A stretch of DNA of 64,000 nt from Chryseobacterium gambrini (GCF_900156825.1 NZ_FTOV01000001.1:558001-622000); one strand, 5' to 3'. Positions 25,809 through 35,687 are shown, numbered from the stretch's first letter. Numbers and translations are program-made. Notes: generated by a model not told the origin, from the sequence alone.

Positions 25809-26618
25809 TTATTTATTCTGATAAATTCTTACGTAATCGATCTCATATTTCTGAGGAAAAATGGTATCATCAATTCCTTCTTTTCCACCCCAGAAGCCGC
25901 CGACTGCAAGATTCAGTATGATGAAATATGGCTGATCAAAAGGCCATGCTTCATACGTTTTTTCTTTGTTTTCATAGGTGAAAAATTTCTGATCATCAAT
26001 ATAAACATCAATTTTTTCCGGCGTCCAGTCTGCTTTGTAAATATGAAACTTTTCACTTGCATCTTTTACAATCAAAGTATCTGTTTTCTGTGTTCCGATG
26101 ATATGGTTATACTTTTTGGTATGAACCGAAGCATGAATATATCCCTGATTAAATCCTACATGTTCCATGATATCCAGTTCTCCGTCATCGGGCCATTTTT
26201 TCATGTTTTCGCTCATCATCCAGATGGCAGGCCATGTTCCGCGACCTTTAGGAAGTTTGGCACGAACCTCAACAGTTCCGTACTGAAAGGAAAATTTACC
26301 CCTTGTCAATAATCTTGCGGAAGTGTATTTATTCTTTTCCCAGTTTTCTTTTCTGGCTTCAATGATAAGATTTCCGTTTTCAACTCTTGCATTTTCCGGA
26401 CGGTTTTTTGTGTAAAACTGAGCTTCATTATTGCCATAACCGTCTCCGCCGACATCATAGTTCCATTTTGAAGAATCGGGTAAGCCTTTGTAATTAAATT
26501 CATCGCTCCAGATTAATTTCCTGTTGAAATCAGGCTTGTTAGAAGCACAATGTACTGTTGAAAAAACCAAAGTTCCTCCGATGATGAAATGAAAAATATG
26601 TTGAAGTTTTATTTTCAA
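25809..26618 (-). CDS. GH16 lipoprotein, probable endo-beta-1,3-glucanase (laminarinase)
   Basis: 269 residues. The signal ends at a lipobox Cys24 (FSTVHC), placing it on a membrane surface. The GH16 active site is DGELDIMEHVG with Glu147 (nucleophile), Asp149 and Glu152 (acid/base), and WSDEFNYKGLPDSSKWNYD opens the fold as in bacterial laminarinases (subfamily 3-like). It would cleave beta-1,3-linked glucose in laminarin or similar. Between it and the next gene upstream (GH3) lie about 700 bases of repeats, so it may have its own promoter or be separated from the main SusCD transcript. Confidence 0.9.
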   Translation of the reverse strand: MKIKLQHIFHFIIGGTLVFSTVHCASNKPDFNRKLIWSDEFNYKGLPDSSKWNYDVGGDGYGNNEAQFYTKNRPENARVENGNLIIEARKENWEKNKYTSARLLTRGKFSFQYGTVEVRAKLPKGRGTWPAIWMMSENMKKWPDDGELDIMEHVGFNQGYIHASVHTKKYNHIIGTQKTDTLIVKDASEKFHIYKADWTPEKIDVYIDDQKFFTYENKEKTYEAWPFDQPYFIILNLAVGGFWGGKEGIDDTIFPQKYEIDYVRIYQNK

Positions 26619-26640
26619 AGTTTAATGTTTTAGGTTTATA

Positions 26641-26805
26641 TTTTAACGCAAAGATTTATTAATTACAAAATGTTCAGTGAGCAAAGATTGCGACCAATCA
26701 CTGATGAAGCATTATGATAAACGTTAGCTTCATCAAGTCAGCTTTGCTGATTCTTCTTTGCCTCCTTAAAATCAATAATTCGTTTTCTTAATCTTTGCGT
26801 TAAAA
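26641..26805. repeat. Dispersed element copy C with perfect 16-base terminal inverted repeats
   Basis: TTTTAACGCAAAGATT at 26641-26656 is the exact reverse complement of AATCTTTGCGTTAAAA at 26790-26805, 133 bases away. The interior has its own inverted words (GCTTCATCA and TGATGAAGC). No coding potential. Shares AACGCAAAG with copies A, D and E. Confidence 0.75.
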
Positions 26806-26899
26806 AATTCTAGATTAAGATTTAATTTATCTCAACACTTGTCATTCTGAGAAACGAGGAATCTATTTTAAATGTTGGTCATTTAGATTCTTCACTTCG

Positions 26900-27002
26900 T
26901 TCTGAATGACAACAATATGTTTAAAAGTTAATTTAATTATTTTCAAAGTCTGTCATGCTGGAAGCATCTCTCTAAGTATTATATAGATTCTTTCAGAATG
27001 AC
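26900..27002. repeat. Direct repeat unit 1 (about 100 bases)
   Basis: A block starting TTCTGAATGACAACAATATG and ending GATTCTTTCAGAATGAC is nearly identical to the block at 27131-27232. It is bounded by inverted GTCATTCTGA / TCAGAATGAC words, a common intergenic family in Bacteroidetes. Confidence 0.85.
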
Positions 27003-27130
27003 AAATTTAACGCTCATTACACTCAGTTTATTTTTCAAAATTGTCATTCTGACGAAGGAAGAATCTCAAATACTGTTTGGTAGATTCTTCACTCCGCTTC
27101 TGAACTGCGTTCGTAGACTTTCTGTCTATG

Positions 27131-27232
27131 TTCTGAATGACAACAATATGTTTAAAAGTTAATTTAATTATTTTCAAAGTCTGTCATGCTGGAAGTATCT
27201 CTAAAGTATTATGTAGATTCTTTCAGAATGAC
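27131..27232. repeat. Direct repeat unit 2 (about 100 bases)
   Basis: Second copy of the unit at 26900-27002, differing at only a few positions (for example GGAAGTATC instead of GGAAGCATC) and by one base in length. Confidence 0.85.
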
Positions 27233-27285
27233 GAATGTTTTGTTTAATTAATATTTTTATAAAAAACGTTCATTCTTCTACCGCC

Positions 27286-27308
27286 AAAAGCGGGTTTTAT
27301 CCCGCTCT
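27286..27308 (-). terminator. Terminator of the GH3 gene
   Basis: On the minus strand AGCGGG and CCCGCT pair around a six-base loop and are followed by TTTT, 20 bases past the GH3 stop codon. It separates GH3 from the repeats and the GH16 gene. Confidence 0.6.
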
Positions 27309-27328
27309 TAGTAAGTAAAAAAGTAATA

Positions 27329-29551
27329 TTATTTTAACCAATTAATTCTTTTTATCTGAACATTTTTAGAATCGGTTCCGACCATAATATCGAATTCTCC
27401 GCCTTCCCAATCGTAATTGAGCTGATCGTCATAGAACTTCAGATTTTCGGGAGTTAACGTAAAACTGATGGTTTTTGTTTCTCCTTTTTTAATGAAAACT
27501 TTCTGGAAGCCTTTCAGTTCCTTTACCGGTCTTACCACTTTTCCGAATAAATCTCTGATGTACAACTGAACCACTTCTTCCCCGTCATAATTTCCACTGT
27601 TGGTAACATTTACGCTAATATTTAAAGTCTGATTTCCTTTAAGATTATTTGAGCTTAAATTCATATCAGAATATTTAAACTGCGTATAGCTTAAACCATA
27701 GCCAAACGGAAATTTCGGATCATTATCCAAATCGATATACGCTGAAACATAGTTTCTGTCGGTATTGTTTTTTGCCGGTCTTCCGGTGTTGTAATGATTG
27801 TAATAAACAGGAATCTGTCCTTCAGTTCTCGGAAAAGTCATTGGAAGTTTTCCGCCCGGATTTACCGCTCCGAAAAGAACATCTGCAATGGAGTTTCCTG
27901 CTTCCGTTCCCAGCCACCAAGTATACATAATTGCCGGAATATTGTCTGCTGCCCAATCAAAGACAAGAGGTCTTCCCGCGTTGATCATCAAAACAATCGG
28001 CTTTCCTGTTTTGGCAATTTCTTTCAAAAGATCTTCCTGAACTCCGGAAAAATGGATGTTGCTTCTGCTTTTTGCTTCACCGCTCATCGCATGACCTTCT
28101 CCTAAAGTCATGATTACGACATCTGCTTTTTTTGCTGTTTCCACCGCTTCCGCAAACATGGATCTGTCCTGATCGTCAACATTTGCTCCTTTTGCGTAAA
28201 GTAATGTTGAATTTTTATCTAATTGATTTTTAATTCCGTCAAACTGTGTTACAATTCTCTGGTTATCATCTTTAAAAGCAACCGACCAAAATCCATGGTT
28301 GGCAGAAGTTTCCTTTCCGAAAGGTCCAATTAAAGCAACCGTTTTTACAGATCTCGAAAGAGGTAGAATATTTTTATCATTTTTAAGCAAAACGATGCTT
28401 TTTGAGCCAAATTCTCTTCCGAATTTTCTGTTTTCCTGATTGTTGGTCTGTTCTTCCTGTCTTTTTTCACTGCTGAAACGGTAAGGATCGTCAAACAATC
28501 CCATCTCGAATTTTTTAACCAAAATTCTTTTTGCGGCATCATCAATCAGCTTCGGATCTACTTTTCCTTCTTTAACTAAATTGGAAAGTTCTGCCATATA
28601 AGCGCGGCTTTCCATATCCATGTCGCTTCCTGCATTTATTGCTTTTTCCGCCGCTTCTTTATTGTCTTTTGCGTAACCGTGAGGAACCATTTCGCCAATA
28701 CTTCCCCAGTCTGAAACCACAAAACCTTTATAATTCCATTTTCCTTTTAATAAATCTCTTAAAATGTATTTGTTTGCCGTTGCCGGAATTCCGTTGATGT
28801 CATTAAAAGAGTTCATGAATGTTGCCACTCCGGCTTCAGCCGCTGCTTTAAAAGGAGGAAGATAGGTTTCGTTCAATTGTCTTAAACTCATATCAACAGA
28901 ATTGTAGTCTCTTCCGCCTACTGCTGCTCCGTAGGCTGCAAAATGTTTTGCACAAGCCATGATGGCATCAAGATTTCCAAGACCTTTTCCCTGAAAACCT
29001 CTGATCCTGGCAAGACCGATCTGTGTTCCCAGATAGGTATCTTCTCCAGAACCTTCCATTACTCTTCCCCATCTCGGATCTCTTGCAATGTCGACCATCG
29101 GTGCAAACGTCCAGTGAATTCCATAAGCCGAAGCTTCTGTTGCTGCGATTCTTTCGGATTTTTCAATTAGTTTTAAATCCCAGCTCGCTGCCTGACCTAA
29201 ATTTACAGGAAAGGTTGTTCGATATCCGTGAATGACATCCTGTCCGAATAATAAAGGAATTCTCAATCTCGATTTTAAAGCTAATTCCTGAAATTTTCTG
29301 GTTTCTTCTGCTCCTGCCACATTAAGCATTGAGCCTACTTTTCCCTGTTTTATTTCATTTAGAACACTTGCAGAATTGGAATTTTGCGGACCTGTTGCGT
29401 ATTCAAATCCTGAATACTGAACGAGCTGTCCTACTTTTTCTTCTAACGTCATTTTCGACAAAAGTTCTGAAACTTTCTGATCAATTGTCTTTTGTGCGAA
29501 TGCATTGATTCCAAATGCTGTAACTGCCAATAAGAAATAAACTCTCTTCAT
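27329..29551 (-). CDS. GH3 beta-glucosidase
   Basis: 740 residues in the usual three-domain GH3 order: barrel (about 25-360), alpha/beta sandwich (about 390-610) and fibronectin-like C-terminus (about 640-735). The nucleophile Asp is in GFVVSDWGSIGE; substrate-binding KHFAAYGAAVGGRDYN is intact. A Sec signal (MKRVYFLLAVTAFGINAFAQ) directs it to the periplasm. Resembles BglX, which releases glucose from beta-linked oligosaccharides. In this locus it would finish gluco-oligomers from GH16 and GH30. Starts about 125 bases after the second GH30 gene on the same strand. Confidence 0.93.
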   Translation of the reverse strand: MKRVYFLLAVTAFGINAFAQKTIDQKVSELLSKMTLEEKVGQLVQYSGFEYATGPQNSNSASVLNEIKQGKVGSMLNVAGAEETRKFQELALKSRLRIPLLFGQDVIHGYRTTFPVNLGQAASWDLKLIEKSERIAATEASAYGIHWTFAPMVDIARDPRWGRVMEGSGEDTYLGTQIGLARIRGFQGKGLGNLDAIMACAKHFAAYGAAVGGRDYNSVDMSLRQLNETYLPPFKAAAEAGVATFMNSFNDINGIPATANKYILRDLLKGKWNYKGFVVSDWGSIGEMVPHGYAKDNKEAAEKAINAGSDMDMESRAYMAELSNLVKEGKVDPKLIDDAAKRILVKKFEMGLFDDPYRFSSEKRQEEQTNNQENRKFGREFGSKSIVLLKNDKNILPLSRSVKTVALIGPFGKETSANHGFWSVAFKDDNQRIVTQFDGIKNQLDKNSTLLYAKGANVDDQDRSMFAEAVETAKKADVVIMTLGEGHAMSGEAKSRSNIHFSGVQEDLLKEIAKTGKPIVLMINAGRPLVFDWAADNIPAIMYTWWLGTEAGNSIADVLFGAVNPGGKLPMTFPRTEGQIPVYYNHYNTGRPAKNNTDRNYVSAYIDLDNDPKFPFGYGLSYTQFKYSDMNLSSNNLKGNQTLNISVNVTNSGNYDGEEVVQLYIRDLFGKVVRPVKELKGFQKVFIKKGETKTISFTLTPENLKFYDDQLNYDWEGGEFDIMVGTDSKNVQIKRINWLK

Positions 29552-29676
29552 TTTAATCTAATTTTAATTATCTGTCCTTTTGTACTACTTCTTCTTAACC
29601 TGAAGTTCAGGATGAATTTATTTAACAAAGAACAAAAAGTTTTCAATCATTACAAATTTTAACAGATATATTTATC

Positions 29677-31152
29677 TTAAAAAATATAAGTCGTTGTAGA
29701 AATTGCCGGCATACTTACCGAAGCTGTCTTCTGATTATATTTTATGTTGAATGCTTTATCTGTAGAGTTGCTGTTCTGAACAATTAATACTGTTTTTCCT
29801 GCCGGAGTTTTAAAAGCTACTGTGGAAAGGTTATCTGACTGTGTAGAAGCAATTCTCTGGGAGTTTGCCGGAACAAATTTTGAAGCGTGAGCAATAATAT
29901 AATAGGCAACATTTTTGTCGTAACCTGTACTTCCGTTTACGGTAATTGCCCCTTTGCATTGGGTACATCCTCCCGGTGTATGAGGTCCGAATGAAGCATC
30001 ATTGGCTACATTCCACTCCAAAGCATTTCTGCTCCAGTTTCTCATGGATCCGATGATAACATTTTTCATGTGCCAATCCAAATCTCCTGAAAAAGCACCG
30101 GTAGAACTTGTCCACTGTTCAGTAAAATAGACATTTTTATTCGGGAATAGATTATGTACTGTTCCCAAAGCCGAAATATCTCCTGCATACAAATGGAAAG
30201 CCGATCCGTCTACGTAAGGATTTGCCGTTGTATCATTTAATACCGCCAAAGGATACGCCGGATTGTCACAATTGTGATCGTAAGCTATGATCTTGGTAGA
30301 AATATTTGCCGTCTGAAAAGCGGGACCTAAATTATTCTTGATAAAAGTTGCCTGATCTCCTGCCGACATATACATACTTGGGTTGTTTCCCGGATGTAAA
30401 GGTTCGTTTTGTGGGGTGATGGCATCAATTCTGATTCCCTGAGCCTGCATTGCCTGAATGTATTTTACGAAATACTGTGCATAAACCCCATAATATTCTG
30501 GTTTCAGACTTCCTCCCATCGTATTTCCGTTGTCTTTCATCCAAACAGGTGGCGACCAAGGTGTTGCTAAAATTTTAATATTCGGATTAATCATCAGAAT
30601 ATCTTTCAGCATCTGGATCAAAGCCTGATCTTTGGTTAAGCTGAATTGAGCCAATGTAGGATCAGTCTGTCCGGTCGGCATATCGTCATACGAAAAAACT
30701 TCGCTGTTGAGATCCGAAGCCCCAATGCTGATTCTCAAATAACTTACCCCAATCCCGGAAGCGCTGAACAGATCATTCAAAAGTTCCTGTTTTTTTGCCG
30801 CGCTCAACTGATTGATTACCTGTACACTTCCTCCTGTAAGCGTGTATCCGAATCCATCTATCGTCTGGAATATTTGCGAGCCGTCTACTTCAATTGTGGT
30901 TCCGGCTGCTGAAGTTCCTGAAAAATAAGAGGTTCCCTGCTGTTGTAGTTTCACTGTCTGATCTCCTTTCGTTAACCACACCTGTACCGGATCTCCGGAA
31001 GTGTTTCCGCTTCCGTTTCCGTTGTTTCCTGAATTATCTGCGTTATTGGATAAATCCGAAGAGGTACTGCTGCAGTTTAAAAAAGAAAGAAGCGCTACAC
31101 CGCAAAGTGCAGCACTTCTAAGTACGAAACTATATGAATATTGTAATTTCAT
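29677..31152 (-). CDS. GH30-family lipoprotein, probable endo-beta-1,6-glucanase
   Basis: 491 residues. The lipobox ends at Cys27 (LLSFLNC) and is followed by a Ser/Asn/Gly-rich linker, typical of surface-exposed SusD-like lipoproteins. The catalytic Glu residues are in AITPQNEPLHPGNNPS and VYFTEQWTSS. LATPWSPPVWMKDNGNTM and GFGYTLTGGS belong to the same fold. Surface GH30 enzymes next to SusCD and GH16/GH3 genes usually cut beta-1,6-glucan (subfamily 3), and that is my inference. It follows susD after 64 bases and is likely co-transcribed. Confidence 0.9.
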   Translation of the reverse strand: MKLQYSYSFVLRSAALCGVALLSFLNCSSTSSDLSNNADNSGNNGNGSGNTSGDPVQVWLTKGDQTVKLQQQGTSYFSGTSAAGTTIEVDGSQIFQTIDGFGYTLTGGSVQVINQLSAAKKQELLNDLFSASGIGVSYLRISIGASDLNSEVFSYDDMPTGQTDPTLAQFSLTKDQALIQMLKDILMINPNIKILATPWSPPVWMKDNGNTMGGSLKPEYYGVYAQYFVKYIQAMQAQGIRIDAITPQNEPLHPGNNPSMYMSAGDQATFIKNNLGPAFQTANISTKIIAYDHNCDNPAYPLAVLNDTTANPYVDGSAFHLYAGDISALGTVHNLFPNKNVYFTEQWTSSTGAFSGDLDWHMKNVIIGSMRNWSRNALEWNVANDASFGPHTPGGCTQCKGAITVNGSTGYDKNVAYYIIAHASKFVPANSQRIASTQSDNLSTVAFKTPAGKTVLIVQNSNSTDKAFNIKYNQKTASVSMPAISTTTYIF

Positions 31153-31216
31153 ATCAATTTAATTGTGTGAAGATTATTGAGTTCTACGGAATTCAACTTT
31201 GTCGACACTAGGTCTT

Positions 31217-32737
31217 TTAATATCCAGGATTTTGTTTAAGAACAGTTCCCGTTAACTCAGTAAAAGGAATTGGCAGAATTTCGTTTTTACCTGCTGTAAA
31301 TCCTTTAAATGCCAATTTGGAAGATGCTTCTCCCCATCTTACCAGATCAAAGAATCTATGTCCTTCCCCAATAAGCTCTCTCCTTCTCTCATCTTTCACT
31401 GCCTGTAAAGTAACCGGAATTGAGGATAAACCCGCTCTTACTCTTACTGCATCAAGCAATAGTTGTGCTCTCGCTCCTGTTCCATTTAATGCTTCCGCTT
31501 CCATAAGATAGGTATCTGCCAATCTGATAAGAATATAATTCTGACGATAGTTCAGTTCTGCCGGTCCAGGCAATGTTGTTTTTTCATCCTGTGTAGGCAT
31601 ATACTTATTTAAGAAATATCCGGAATCCATGTATGCAGGAGAGTAATTTGCTTTCCCTTGTTGTTTCAACAATTTTACATTTAAAATAGAAGCGTCCATT
31701 CTTGGGTCTCCCTGCATAAAAGTGAAAAGATTTTCTGTTACGGTATTAAAAGCCCAACCTGCAACAACATCAGGAGCTGTAGGAGATAATCTACTGTAGC
31801 CTCGCGGAGCAGTCATCACGCAGATAGAGTTTCCTTCATCTCTGCCCTGTCCCCAAAAGCCCCAGTCTGAGCTTCCTTGATTGGTGTGCATTACTTCAAG
31901 AATAGATTCTGTGGTAAATTTATTATCTGTAACCCAAAGGTCAGCAAAATTAGAGACAAGTTTATAACCATAGGTATTTGAACCTCCCGGAGTTCCGTTT
32001 ACATCAGCAAATTGTGCAGCAGCTTCCGTTTTTTTATTTTCAAATAAATAAACTTTTCCTAGTAATGCTTTTGCGGCTCCCTGAGTAAGCCTGCCTCTTT
32101 CGGTTCCGCTTACTGTAGCAGGTAAATTAGGAATAGCAGCTAACAAATCTGATTCTATCTGTGTGTATACTTCGGATGGAGCAGCCTGTGGAATATTATA
32201 GTAATCATCTGAAGCTTTAATTTCTTTTAAAATTAATGGAACATTTTTAAATGTTCTTACAAGATCAAAATAATATAATGCTCTTAATGCTTTTGCTTCT
32301 GCCGTAAATCTGCTTTTTACCGCATCACTCATATTAGCCTGAGGAATTTTTTCAATAAGAACATTAGCTCTGGAAATTCCCTGATAATAATCTCTCCAGT
32401 AACTTGCAGGCATGATATTCGGATTGATCTGGAAGTTTGAAAACCCCTGAATTCCGGCACCATCTGTAGAGCTTCCACCTCCAGCGTAGAAATCATCGGA
32501 ACCTGCATTGAAAAAAGTGACCATATTTTCAAATCCGCCCGCATATTTTCTCAATACATCGTAAGTACCTATAAGGGCAAAGAAACATTCCTGCTCATTT
32601 CTGAAAAAGTTGTTTGTATCGAAAGCACCTTTGTATTCTACATCTTCAAGATTAGAATTGTTACAAGCCACATTTACCAAGCCTGTTCCTAAAAGTAATG
32701 ATACTGCTACGGATATTTTATATATTTTGTTTTTCAT
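31217..32737 (-). CDS. SusD/RagB-family glycan-binding lipoprotein
   Basis: 506 residues with a lipobox Cys25 (NVAC) and the SusD fold: TPR-like helices with YWRDYYQGISRANVLIEKIP and the terminal repeat region RRRELIGEGHRFFDLVRWG. It forms the lid of the SusC transporter, holds the oligosaccharide on the outer membrane surface and determines specificity. It starts 11 bases after the SusC stop. No catalytic motifs. Confidence 0.95.
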   Translation of the reverse strand: MKNKIYKISVAVSLLLGTGLVNVACNNSNLEDVEYKGAFDTNNFFRNEQECFFALIGTYDVLRKYAGGFENMVTFFNAGSDDFYAGGGSSTDGAGIQGFSNFQINPNIMPASYWRDYYQGISRANVLIEKIPQANMSDAVKSRFTAEAKALRALYYFDLVRTFKNVPLILKEIKASDDYYNIPQAAPSEVYTQIESDLLAAIPNLPATVSGTERGRLTQGAAKALLGKVYLFENKKTEAAAQFADVNGTPGGSNTYGYKLVSNFADLWVTDNKFTTESILEVMHTNQGSSDWGFWGQGRDEGNSICVMTAPRGYSRLSPTAPDVVAGWAFNTVTENLFTFMQGDPRMDASILNVKLLKQQGKANYSPAYMDSGYFLNKYMPTQDEKTTLPGPAELNYRQNYILIRLADTYLMEAEALNGTGARAQLLLDAVRVRAGLSSIPVTLQAVKDERRRELIGEGHRFFDLVRWGEASSKLAFKGFTAGKNEILPIPFTELTGTVLKQNPGY

Positions 32738-32748
32738 TTTTAAAATTT

Positions 32749-35655
32749 TTAGAATGTAATATTAGCTCCAAAGATAAAAGTTCTGGCTTGTGGATAATAG
32801 GCTCTGTCTATTCCGAAACTATCTCCTGCTGCAATTTCAGGATCATATCCTGTATACTTCGTAAATGTAAACAAGTTTTCTCCGGTTACATAAAGTCTAA
32901 GTTTATTAACGCCGAAATTTTGCGTAGCAGATTGTGGTAGTGTATATCCTAATTGTACAAGCTTAATTCTTACATAATCTCCTTTCTGCAAATAGTAATT
33001 TGACATCCAGGTGTAGTTATGGTTAGTATCATTAACTGTAACTCTAGGTGTAGTATTGGAAGTGCCTTCTCCTGTCCATCTGTCTAAAATAGCGGTCTGG
33101 TAATTAGCATTTAATAAATCCAATCTTCTAAGTCCCTGAAAAATTTTGTTTCCAGCCTGTCCCTGAGCAAAAACCATTAAATCCCAGTTTTTGTAGTTAA
33201 GGTTTACGGTCATCCCGAAAGTAAATTTAGGAACAGAATTACCAAGATTTACTTTATCTGCATCTGTAATAACACCGTCTCCGTTGGTATCTGCCCAAAT
33301 AAAATCTCCAGGTTTTGCATTTGGAAGAATCATTTGTCCGTTTGCATTTACGTAAGAATTAATTTGTGCCTGATTCTGGAAAATTCCCAGAGTATTATAT
33401 CCGTAAAAAGATCCGTATGACTCTCCGACCTGAAGTCTGGAAACGGGTCCCATAGACTGGAATCCAGGACCATCGATATAATCTCTTCCGCGTTCAAGTC
33501 TTGTAACCGTATTTTTAAGATAAGCAAAATTCCCATTTACAGAAACTCCCCAATCTGACCAGTTTTTTTTGTATCCAAGCTCCACTTCTACCCCTTCATT
33601 TTCCATATCTCCAATATTAGCAGTAGGAGCATTCGTTACCCCTACGTATCCGGGAATAAATATTTTTCTTAAGATATCTGAAGTTTTTTTCTTGTAGTAA
33701 TCTACAGTTAAATTAAAATTATTTAAAAACTTAATATCCGCAGCGAAGTTCATCTGTGATGTTGTTTCCCATTTAAGATCAGGGTTTGCTAATGTATTTG
33801 GATAGTATCCAGGTAATATCACTTCCTCTCCGGTACTGTTATATCCTGTATAGTTTGCACCAGAAACATAGAAGCTGGCAAACTGGAAATCATCTATTCC
33901 GTCATTTCCTAAAATACCGTATCCTCCACGCAGTTTCAATGTATTAATGATCTTATTTTCCGGCCAGAAGTTTTCGTTATTCACATTCCATCCTAATGAG
34001 AATGCAGGGAACGTTCCCCAGTGCTGATTGGCTCCGAATTTAGATGAACCATCTCTTCTCACGGTTCCTGTTAATAAATATTTATTATCATAATCATAAA
34101 CAACTCTTCCGAAGTAAGATACTTTATGTGTATTGATGTAATCCCATGCACTTACAGTTTGATTGGCTCTTCCCACATCGAAGTTGAATGAAGCATCTTC
34201 CCAATTCGAAATGGGTAATTTACTGTGAGTAACACTTTGCCCCAATCCTATATTATATTCATAGTATCCGTTACCTGCCAATAAATTCAAATTATGCTTA
34301 CCAAATCTTTTCTGATAATTAAGCGTGTTTTCTAAACTCCATTCAAACTTTTCCTGAGTTGTTCTGCTGAGACTGTTTACACCCAGATTACTGTAATTTG
34401 CATTCAAATAATAAAGAGGTGTAAAATTCCAGCTTCCCCAATAAGCTTTTTTACCGTTGATAGAAGATTTAAAGGTTAAATCTTTTGTGATCTTTACTTC
34501 CGCAAAGATATTGGCAATGAAATCATCCGACCATCCATGATTTCCCAACTGGGTATATTTAAAAGCTAAAGGATTTGACATCTCATTCTGAACAAGACTT
34601 GAAATGCCGTAAGGAATACCATCTTGATTTCTTACCACAAAAGGTCTCGCTGCAGCAGGAACTGCTGACAAATCAGGATTTAAAATTGGAGTCGTTGGAT
34701 CCAAGTTTACTGCAGAACTCAAAGGACCTCCAAATTCTCCATTTGAGTTGATTCCCTGAGATTTTGTATGGGTATAAGCAAACGTCTGTCCTAAAGTAAG
34801 CCAGTCTGTAACTTTATGAGTGGAGTTTAATCTAGCGGTTAATCTTTTATAATACGAAATATCACTCATTACGATACCGGTCTGATCATAATATCCGAAT
34901 GAACCATAAAAAGTAGATTTTTCGTTTCCTCCACTAATACTTACTTCATGGTTGGATCTTTCACCTGTATTGAATATAACATCCTGCCAGTTTGTTCCCT
35001 CACCAAGAGATTGTGGATTTGCAAATTTCGGAGTCTGTCCTGCATTTACATACGCTTCATTAAGAATTGTTGCATACTGAGTTGCATTTAACAGATCCAG
35101 CTTTCTTGATGCATGACCGAAACCATAAAACCCGTTATAGCTAAGATTCAATCTTCCTTTTTTACCTTTTTTTGTAGTTACTAAAATAACTCCTCTTGCA
35201 GCAGAAACTCCATAGATTGCAGATGAAGCTCCATCTTTCAGAACTTCGATATTTTCAATATCAGATTGGTTTAGCCAACCAATTCCATCTACCACAATTC
35301 CATCTACAACCCACAACGGATCATTACTTGCTCCAAAACTGGTAATTCCTCTTACACGAATTGTTGCACTGGATCCCGGTTGACCGGAGTTAGAAATTAC
35401 GTTAACACCTGCGGCTCTACCCTGAAGAACCTGCTCCGGTTTTCCGGCTGGGATTGCTTCGATGTCACTTGCTTTGATACTCGAGATGGCTCCCGTCACA
35501 TTACTCTTTTTCTGAGTACCATAACCAATCATGACTACTTCCTCAATTTTCTGTTCTTTTGGAAGGGTGTCGGTCTTTGTGTTTTGGGCATTAAAATTTG
35601 CAGTGAAATAAAGCACCGCAACCATGCCTAAACTTCTAGATATTCTTACATTCAT
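32749..35655 (-). CDS. SusC/RagA-family TonB-dependent glycan transporter
   Basis: 968 residues. A signal peptide (to NFNAQ) leads directly to the plug domain (about 35-150: IEEVVMIGYGTQKKSNVTGA, then QVLQGRAAGVNVISNSGQPG), followed by a 22-strand barrel that ends in ITF. The N-terminal carboxypeptidase-regulatory-like domain that many SusC proteins have before the plug is missing, making this a short-form SusC. It imports oligosaccharides with energy from TonB. First gene of the minus-strand locus; the divergent partner is the MFS-Nudix operon, and a palindrome lies about 20 bases upstream of its start. Confidence 0.95.
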   Translation of the reverse strand: MNVRISRSLGMVAVLYFTANFNAQNTKTDTLPKEQKIEEVVMIGYGTQKKSNVTGAISSIKASDIEAIPAGKPEQVLQGRAAGVNVISNSGQPGSSATIRVRGITSFGASNDPLWVVDGIVVDGIGWLNQSDIENIEVLKDGASSAIYGVSAARGVILVTTKKGKKGRLNLSYNGFYGFGHASRKLDLLNATQYATILNEAYVNAGQTPKFANPQSLGEGTNWQDVIFNTGERSNHEVSISGGNEKSTFYGSFGYYDQTGIVMSDISYYKRLTARLNSTHKVTDWLTLGQTFAYTHTKSQGINSNGEFGGPLSSAVNLDPTTPILNPDLSAVPAAARPFVVRNQDGIPYGISSLVQNEMSNPLAFKYTQLGNHGWSDDFIANIFAEVKITKDLTFKSSINGKKAYWGSWNFTPLYYLNANYSNLGVNSLSRTTQEKFEWSLENTLNYQKRFGKHNLNLLAGNGYYEYNIGLGQSVTHSKLPISNWEDASFNFDVGRANQTVSAWDYINTHKVSYFGRVVYDYDNKYLLTGTVRRDGSSKFGANQHWGTFPAFSLGWNVNNENFWPENKIINTLKLRGGYGILGNDGIDDFQFASFYVSGANYTGYNSTGEEVILPGYYPNTLANPDLKWETTSQMNFAADIKFLNNFNLTVDYYKKKTSDILRKIFIPGYVGVTNAPTANIGDMENEGVEVELGYKKNWSDWGVSVNGNFAYLKNTVTRLERGRDYIDGPGFQSMGPVSRLQVGESYGSFYGYNTLGIFQNQAQINSYVNANGQMILPNAKPGDFIWADTNGDGVITDADKVNLGNSVPKFTFGMTVNLNYKNWDLMVFAQGQAGNKIFQGLRRLDLLNANYQTAILDRWTGEGTSNTTPRVTVNDTNHNYTWMSNYYLQKGDYVRIKLVQLGYTLPQSATQNFGVNKLRLYVTGENLFTFTKYTGYDPEIAAGDSFGIDRAYYPQARTFIFGANITF

Positions 35656-35674
35656 ATACAGTTAGTTTTTTAAT

Positions 35675-35687
35675 TCTCAAATTGAGA
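35675..35687. promoter_or_regulatory. Palindrome TCTCAAATTGAGA upstream of susC
   Basis: A perfect inverted repeat with a single central base lies 20 bases before the susC ATG, in the 177-base divergent promoter gap shared with the MFS gene. It is a candidate operator for the Nudix regulator encoded next door. A TATTTTTG box at 35752-35759 may be the rightward -7 element. Function is inferred. Confidence 0.4.

Noticed and set aside
26619..27328. A missing gene between GH16 and GH3
   Set aside because: All frames are interrupted; the stretch is accounted for by repeat copy C, the two direct repeats and a terminator.
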